Shown: piece by piece, positions 58,118-64,000 of the stretch
Layout: each line of letters opens with the position of its first letter
Numbering within the stretch: position 1 is the first letter of the stretch
NCBI GenBank assembly: GCA_000827205.1
Contig: KN832557.1
Location: 318,493-382,492, forward strand
Source of the DNA: Plicaturopsis crispa FD-325 SS-3
Taxonomy: Eukaryota; Basidiomycota; Agaricomycetes; Amylocorticiales; Amylocorticiaceae
Direction: 5' to 3'
DNA: 64,000 nucleotides
Position numbers and translations under genes: made by a program
Notes under the pieces: model-generated
What the model was told of the DNA's origin: nothing
Database searches by the model: none
The model's input: only the letters and a program-made list of their open reading frames with translations

Positions 58118-59369
58118 GGTGGGGTGGTGGACAGTCAACGATAACCAGAGTCCGCGCTAAGTCATTTATACGCTTGACCGTCGATAACAGCTCAAGGGGA
58201 ACACTGGCGGAGAGCACACCATCCTCAGCTGTACCTTGGTCCTCAATTAGCACCGGGATATCGTTCCTTTGCTGAGGCGAGCCATGGGTACATGTCGGCT
58301 GGGAAGACTGCATGATTGCGCAATGCCTTGGCGGCCATTGCGAGCTTGTAAGAGGATATTCGTAGATTCTTCTTCGATACGCCTCGTGCTACTTATGTTC
58401 AAAGGATGGAAGATGTCGGGTCTTTGGCCTCGGTCGTCGACAAAACCTATGTGCAATCGAGTTAGTACATTCAGGCTGAGTACTGCTGAGTACTTGCATG
58501 CCGCGTGTCACTCGCAATGGGACGAGTCGGGTCGAGAGGCGGTAGGCTGAAGTACTAGTATGGGGTCATTTGGAGGGCAAATGTCGACTATGAAGAAGCT
58601 CGCCCAATCGAGCAGCCAAAATAGCACGATATCGCTGGCGTCAGGTGGCGTGAGCTGGCATGTCGTGGATATCGCCCGGCTGTTATCATATCACTTGCCG
58701 CTCATGCACCGGATGATAAAGATGCTAATTAACTGGTATGTTTAGCATAAGTACTGGCATGCGGCAGCAACACGTAGAGGACGACGGACGTACCGCGGAA
58801 AGCGGCGTGCCTGTTGGGCCGCCGGGAGACCCTCAGCGTTAAACTGACAGGAACAAATTTCGCCAAGTTCCTGCTGATGCCTGTCTTGCTCGAAATTGCA
58901 GTGAATACGTGCGCGCATGTACAGATATACCGGTCCATGGGTGCGCCGCACCACTTGGTTGGTTCAAGGTTGTATTGCTGAGACGTAGAAAGCAGAATGG
59001 CAAATTCAAGCGCGAATGAAGGTGCAGTACGTGATGCGCAAAAACCATAATACCGGCGTGTTGTATCACCAGACCACGACAGTCTACAGGACTTGACTTT
59101 TCTTTTTGCAAGCGTTACATGCTACAGGTGTTGTCGACAAGCGTGCAAAGCGCGCGCAGTCAACCGGTCAAGTACACAGGGTATCCTTTTCATAATTAGC
59201 CCAAAATTACGATGCGTGCAAGTGCAGCCCATGTGGAGTTGAGGAAAAATCGATCTAGGAAGCAACAGAGCAGAAAAGAAATACAAAGAGCTACACAAAG
59301 CAAAGCATATAGAGCAAAGAAAAAATCTGACTGACGGCATGTGGGCGCGGCGACCCTGCATGAATAAAT
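58118..59369. other. Intergenic, no gene seen
   Basis: About 1.25 kb between the MFS start and the PDS5 stop. Short frames exist on both strands without motifs. No tRNA-like B box or repeat was found by eye. Confidence 0.4.
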
Positions 59370-62300
59370 CTAATCGTCGACGTCGGTAGAAGGCGGCGGG
59401 GCAGCTAGCTTGCCCTTTCCCATTTTTTTTCTAGTTTGCTGTCGTATCTTTGCCTGACACATGGTAGGATGCATCAGATACCACGAAGTACGATGACACA
59501 CTTGGCGAGACACACCTTTGCACGAGTTCTTGCACCTCTACTCAAATTCTTTTCTCGAGCTGAGGGCTCGACGTCACCGGCGTCGCTGCTCGGGCTACTG
59601 TTATCCTTATCCTCGTCATCGTCGGACACAGCCTCCGCATCACTTGAATCTGTCGGTGATTCGTCGTCGTCGTCGTCGTCACTTTCGCTCGCCCTTCGTT
59701 TACGCGCTCGCCTAGAAATGCAATGTTCAATTCTTTGTTTTGTGAGTATCGAAGCAAGGAGCATACTTCGCATGCCCATTCGTCCTCGGCGCCGCTTTGC
59801 GTTTTCCAGTCGCCTTGGAAGGTCGTGCTGGCCGTTCGGCACGGCGTTTCTGCTGTTGGCGGAATAAGGAGGAATATCACCGGGAGGACATTATTGAGCA
59901 CTGTACCTTCAGATCTTCGTTTTTTGCGGCTTTGGCTGCCTTCGAGCTCTCAGCCAGCCAGGACGCAGTCTCTTCGGGCAAGTAGACGGTTTTCATTATC
60001 TAAAAGCGGCGTCAATATTTGCGATCAGCGAAAATGGGGCCAGGTACATACCTTGTTTGCTGCCTCTGGGTTGGGGAGAGCACGAAGAATATCTGGAGGC
60101 AATTTGACTTTGCCTGGGTAACTCTGGATGCTCCATGAATGTAGGTGCGCCCGAGTCTTGATGAGCTCTTGGGCGAGTTCGCTCATGGCATAAAGTTTCT
60201 GGCCATATGCCGGTCTTAAGTTGCTGAGTGAATAGTAGATATCTGGCGGCAATAAATACCTGACTGTAGGCTTCCGACTCGCTATCCCGAACCGTCTTCA
60301 ATTTCATGGCCATATGATACAGCAGAGAAACGTTCTCTGCTGTTGCAACCTGATCAAGATAGAACTCCACGTATCTAGGAAACAGGTCAGTTAAAGAGAG
60401 ATGTGCAAGGCAGATAGAACTTACTTTGCGATATCGGGTATTTGTTCGTGCGAAAGCGCGAAATCTGGATGGTGCGCAAGAAAATGCAACAGACGTATGA
60501 AGATCATCTCCAGGTATTCGACCTTGACGGCTGTTAAAGTTCACGTCGTTAGCCTCACACCACATAGACGCTTTTTGTTTCATAAGACTCTTACGTGGAG
60601 GTAGACTACGGAGGGCGTATGAAATATACGATACAGCCTAGTTGTCATTTTTCGTTGAGCTTCGTGTCCAGTCAGTCAGGAGATGAGACACTGACCGCGC
60701 TCTTGACCTCTGGCTCGGGATCGTGAATAGTGAGAAAAGGTATGCAGTTGAAGCGGGGGTGGAGTTTGCGTGGTGTTATAAGGGAGATAAGTTTGGTGAA
60801 GAACGCGAGGCGGACTTCGAAACATGGGTCCTAAAAAGCGAAGATTAGTCGTTGTGAGGATTGTAGGAGGAATGAATTTCTTACCTGTACTGTTATGGCC
60901 AAAGTTTTGAAATGTCGCGCAATGGTGTCGGCATAGATCTCGATAGAAGACAAGTGTAGCAAAGATACGGCAGCCTGTAGTCGTACCCGTGATTTCACTT
61001 TGGGGCTGTTGAAGCATCAGTGGCTGATCATGGTTCAAGCAAGTATAGCAAACACACTCATCGGGTGCATCTGCGTTGAAGGACCCCGAGTATTCTAGCA
61101 GCCTTAGAAACATTTTCAACACGGGATTCATGATATCTAACGCCGTGTCGGATGAGGCATGCGCAAGGCACCGATTTCGGCAGACTTTCAGTGCAAGAAC
61201 TTTACACCGCAGCACGGCTGGGACGCGGTCATCTGGAAACCATTCCGTTTCGTCGTCCATGTCATTCTACGAAGGGCGTCAGCGCAAAGTGTATCGAGCG
61301 GATGGGTGTACTTACAGAATCAGGTGGGCATGGCACCATCAGGATTTGTTTAAGTAAGAAGGCCATTATGACATCGCTCTTCTGCTCGAACGAGTCTGGT
61401 GCTAGTCGAGCGAATTGCGCTAGCACCGTAATGTGCGCCGCCAGGACTTCCGGACTCGCATTAGGGAGCGCATCGGTAATGATCTATGTGCAATAAATCT
61501 CTGAGATGTTTTTTTTTACTATGAAGATGTGTTGACTCACGCGCACTGTGTCGTTGCAAAGTTCTTCCCGATTTTTCGAAAATGACAAAAGCCGTGCGGC
61601 GAATTTAGAATGCCGAGGGTTTGGTCCTAACGCGTACCGCGCAATCCTGTCCATGGTACGTCTGGAAGGTGATTTTTGCTGATCAGAATATAATCCATGC
61701 CAAGGAGAGTTGACACTTACGCATCATGAACAGCAAGGCTGTCATCATATCTCACTACAGCTGATAGTGCTTGTAAGGCTACTCCCACTAATCGGGAATT
61801 CTTTTCGTCCGCAATTGCCTTACCCAACTCCCCGATATGTGACTTGTACAGCGCAGGGCAATGCTTCGAGGCAAAGTCAAGGAGAGTCTGAGCGTGGTCG
61901 GCCAGCTGTTCTGAATTGCCAGTTTTGGCACCATTGCCGGCCTGAACGCGCTTGATGAGGGTGGGTATCGAGGATTGGTTCAAAATGCGCAAGCTGGCAC
62001 GACGTAGCAGAACCGACATTGTTGACTTGATCGCAGTGGACGACTGTTCTATGCGCTTGCGGAACTCGTTCTATCATGTCCTATCAACTCAGGTAAAAGA
62101 GCGTTAGAGTAGGCAATGTACGAACCGTGGCCTTCACGAGACCTTTCAAGTCTGTTTGTGTGTCCATGCACGTCTTCAATAGCTTATATAACCTCCCTTC
62201 GTTCAATTTGGCAAAAGCGTGCAGGTCTTCTGCGACCTTCTGTGGATCAGAGAATTGCCCTGATGATTTTACATTGGTCAAGGTTGAAATGGGGCCCGGA

Positions 62301-64000
62301 TATTTAAAACCACACCTGCTATATGTTGAACGATGACATTAAGCCGTTTGTGAACAGCCTCTTCATTTTCATCTATGATGCCACCCTTAAGATTTTGAGC
62401 TAAGTTAGCTATCGCACGGGAGAGAGTGGAGCAAACGCACATTATTTTGTATGCAGCACTGCACATAACGGTCGTATAAAGTGGGACGTCTGATCACCGC
62501 TCGTCAGCTGGTTGCATTGCTTACGAAAAAGGTGATACTCACTTGTTTCTGACACCAGATAAATTCGACAGCAGTGACTTTATCGCTTTGTCATCGAGGT
62601 ATCTCATGACGCTCAAAAGTCTGTCCGCCCATGCCGCCTCGTCTACGTCGTGGTTCTTTGAGGTTGATGCCGGGGGGAATGGGAAGATGTGCTCAAAAAC
62701 AACTCGCTCCGCGATGGTCCTATATTGGACATTAGTCGAGTCGAGGTGGAGTTAGATGAGAGGCGACGTTCTACCTGACTTCTGGTGTCACTCCCACCAT
62801 ATGTAGGATCTCGTTCGGGATCCAGGAAAACTGCGCAATTGCGGCAGGGTCCCCATTTTCGCTGTCCAAGGATATCAATGGCATGTGCGTCGAGAAAAAA
62901 CGGATATACCAACATCTCTGGATACGCCAAACTATAGAGCCTGCCAAGGCTGTTCAAGGCCTCGTAACGGACAAGATTCTACATCAATTGAGATTTAAGC
63001 ATATCATCTGCAAGTTATCGTGCTGCATACCTTTTTATCTAGGCCTCTGCCGGCTACTAAGCGCAATTGTTTTTCTGAGACATGGTGCAAGGCAGTTTCG
63101 TAGTCCACTTCAGCGTACACACGGCAGACGGCTGCCCGAACCTTCTCATCAGGATCTAACAACTTCGACTGGAGAGAATCTCCGGGGAAGATTAGGGAAT
63201 AGGATAGAGGCAACGTTTGGACGAGACCAGGACTTACCTTCAATAATGTCGCGGTGCTCGGGCAAATTGACTAATAAACCCTTCGTAGCCTCGACGAATC
63301 GGAGACGGATCGCTGCCGACTTGTCGTTTCTGCGCATCAACCATACGGTCCAAGTTGTAGGGTACTTCCTGACGAGATCGGCACCGCCTTTATCCGAGAA
63401 CATCTCGCCTAGGACTTGTGTCGCGATGGTGCGAAGTTGCACGTCCTCGACTCGGAGTTCCTCTTCAAGCTGGGGTATAACGCTGTGTAGAAGAGAGGGG
63501 CATGAACGGTTGAGCTGTTTGATAAGCTCGTGTGCGGTACGGATTTCGTCGAATTCCTCGTCTCGAGAGTGCGCTACGACGATGTCCGTAAAATACTGGC
63601 AGACATGGCGTTGAAGCTTGTCTGCGGTGGCATTACATACTTGTACTGCTAGGCGGTACGCGGGCTGGTCCATGCGCTATAGCCACAAATAAGGCGTGTG
63701 AGTAAAACAGTACAAGATGCGCACTTACAGCGTGTTTATCCATGAATTGAGACATCAAGGTGTCCAAGACTTCGGGTGGGAGGGCTTGACACTCGTCTAT
63801 CAATGCAATGAGAATGTCCGCCATGAACATTTCAATCTTTTTCGCGAGATCGCGTCGGACGAGGCTGAAGAAGTCGCGAAAGATGTCGACCATCAACTCG
63901 TCTGCATTTGGCAGATCGCACACTAAGACGACGCTCTTCACGGTAGAAAGCGACTCCAGAAGGTGAAAGTACTCATTGTAGTACGACGAGTCGGCGCCCT
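59370..64000 (-). CDS. PDS5: Cohesin-associated protein PDS5 (5' end outside window)
   Basis: HEAT-repeat protein that binds the cohesin ring and regulates sister-chromatid cohesion. Many exons on the minus strand; the gene continues past the window edge, so the N-terminus is missing. Landmarks: SVVLVCDLPNADELMVDIFR, FFSLVRRDLAKKIEMFMADI, PPEVLDTLMSQFMDKH, FDEIRTAHELIKQLNRSCP, LLHSVIPQLEEELRVED, KSAAIRLRFVEATKGLLVNL and DEKVRAAVCRVYAEVDYETA. Later exons continue the helical repeats to about 60000. The C-terminal tail is acidic and Lys-rich (RRASESDDDDDDESPTDSSD), and the final exon reads AKIRQQTRKKMGKGKLAAPP with the stop at 59370-59372. The repeat order and the charged tail are as in other fungal PDS5 proteins. 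Confidence 0.87.

Noticed and set aside
1-64000. CRISPR arrays, bacterial operons or ribosome-binding sites
   Set aside because: Spliceosomal introns throughout and eukaryote-specific genes show that this is fungal nuclear DNA. No array-like direct repeats with spacers were seen.

Overview
The window looks like nuclear DNA from a filamentous basidiomycete, most likely an Agaricomycete (mushroom or polypore type). The reasons are gene bodies cut by many 50-65 bp GT-AG introns, GC-rich coding sequence, an expanded F-box-like family, a Ty3/gypsy LTR element, and protein architectures typical of that class. One scaffold gap of Ns lies at 52535-52986. All gene models were made by eye from open frames, splice sites and family motifs, so exon edges are approximate unless stated.

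Layout, left to right. 435-2617 (+): carboxylesterase-like gene with a His-rich insert. 2995-4931 (+): serine hydroxymethyltransferase with a possible mitochondrial leader. 5642-7403 (+): secreted six-Cys (CBM19-like) protein with a long Ser/Thr/Ala tail. 8318-9674 (+): DUF4336 protein. 11266-14985 (-) and 15425-18066 (+): a divergent high-affinity iron uptake pair, FET3-type ferroxidase and FTR1-type permease, sharing a 439 bp promoter with two exact ATCWGATAA GATA-type iron-regulator sites. 18.5-24.4 kb: a rearranged duplication block with two intact F-box genes (20185-21605 and 22977-24448), an inverted F-box relic, and repeat blocks carrying the same GATA-type sequence. 24449-26842: no clear gene. 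26843-29816 (+): a predicted MLKL-NTD/HeLo-like helical domain joined to a kinase N-lobe-like segment, followed by a degenerate copy of the helical domain.

30229-32773 (-): a SUZ12-like (C2H2 plus VEFS-box) candidate PRC2 subunit. 33114-34965 (+): mitoribosomal GTPase mS29 (RSM23/DAP3). 35254-38497 (+): a BUR1/CDK9-type kinase with an RS-like N-terminus. 38822-46880 (+): an MTH1-like Nudix gene split inside its Nudix box by a whole-looking 7.2 kb gypsy element (39240-46470, minus orientation) with LTRs that look identical and a 4 bp target duplication. 46916-48543 (-): D-amino-acid oxidase. 48840-49537 (-): ribosomal protein eS26. 49932-50828 (+): a second six-Cys secreted protein. 51509-53301 (+): PARP-type zinc-finger protein with the gap in its basic tail. 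54131-55123 (+): C2H2-plus-RING protein. 55416-58117 (-): Dal5/TNA1-type MFS transporter. 59370 to the window end (-): cohesin factor PDS5, with its 5' end outside.

The genes form one clear functional unit, the Fet3-Ftr1 pair. The rest is a mix of housekeeping genes and fast-evolving accessory genes. The most unusual stretches are the GATA-site cluster spanning the iron genes and the F-box duplication (10.8-22.05 kb), the MLKL-like gene with its relic (26.8-30.2 kb), and the very recent retroelement insertion into the Nudix gene.
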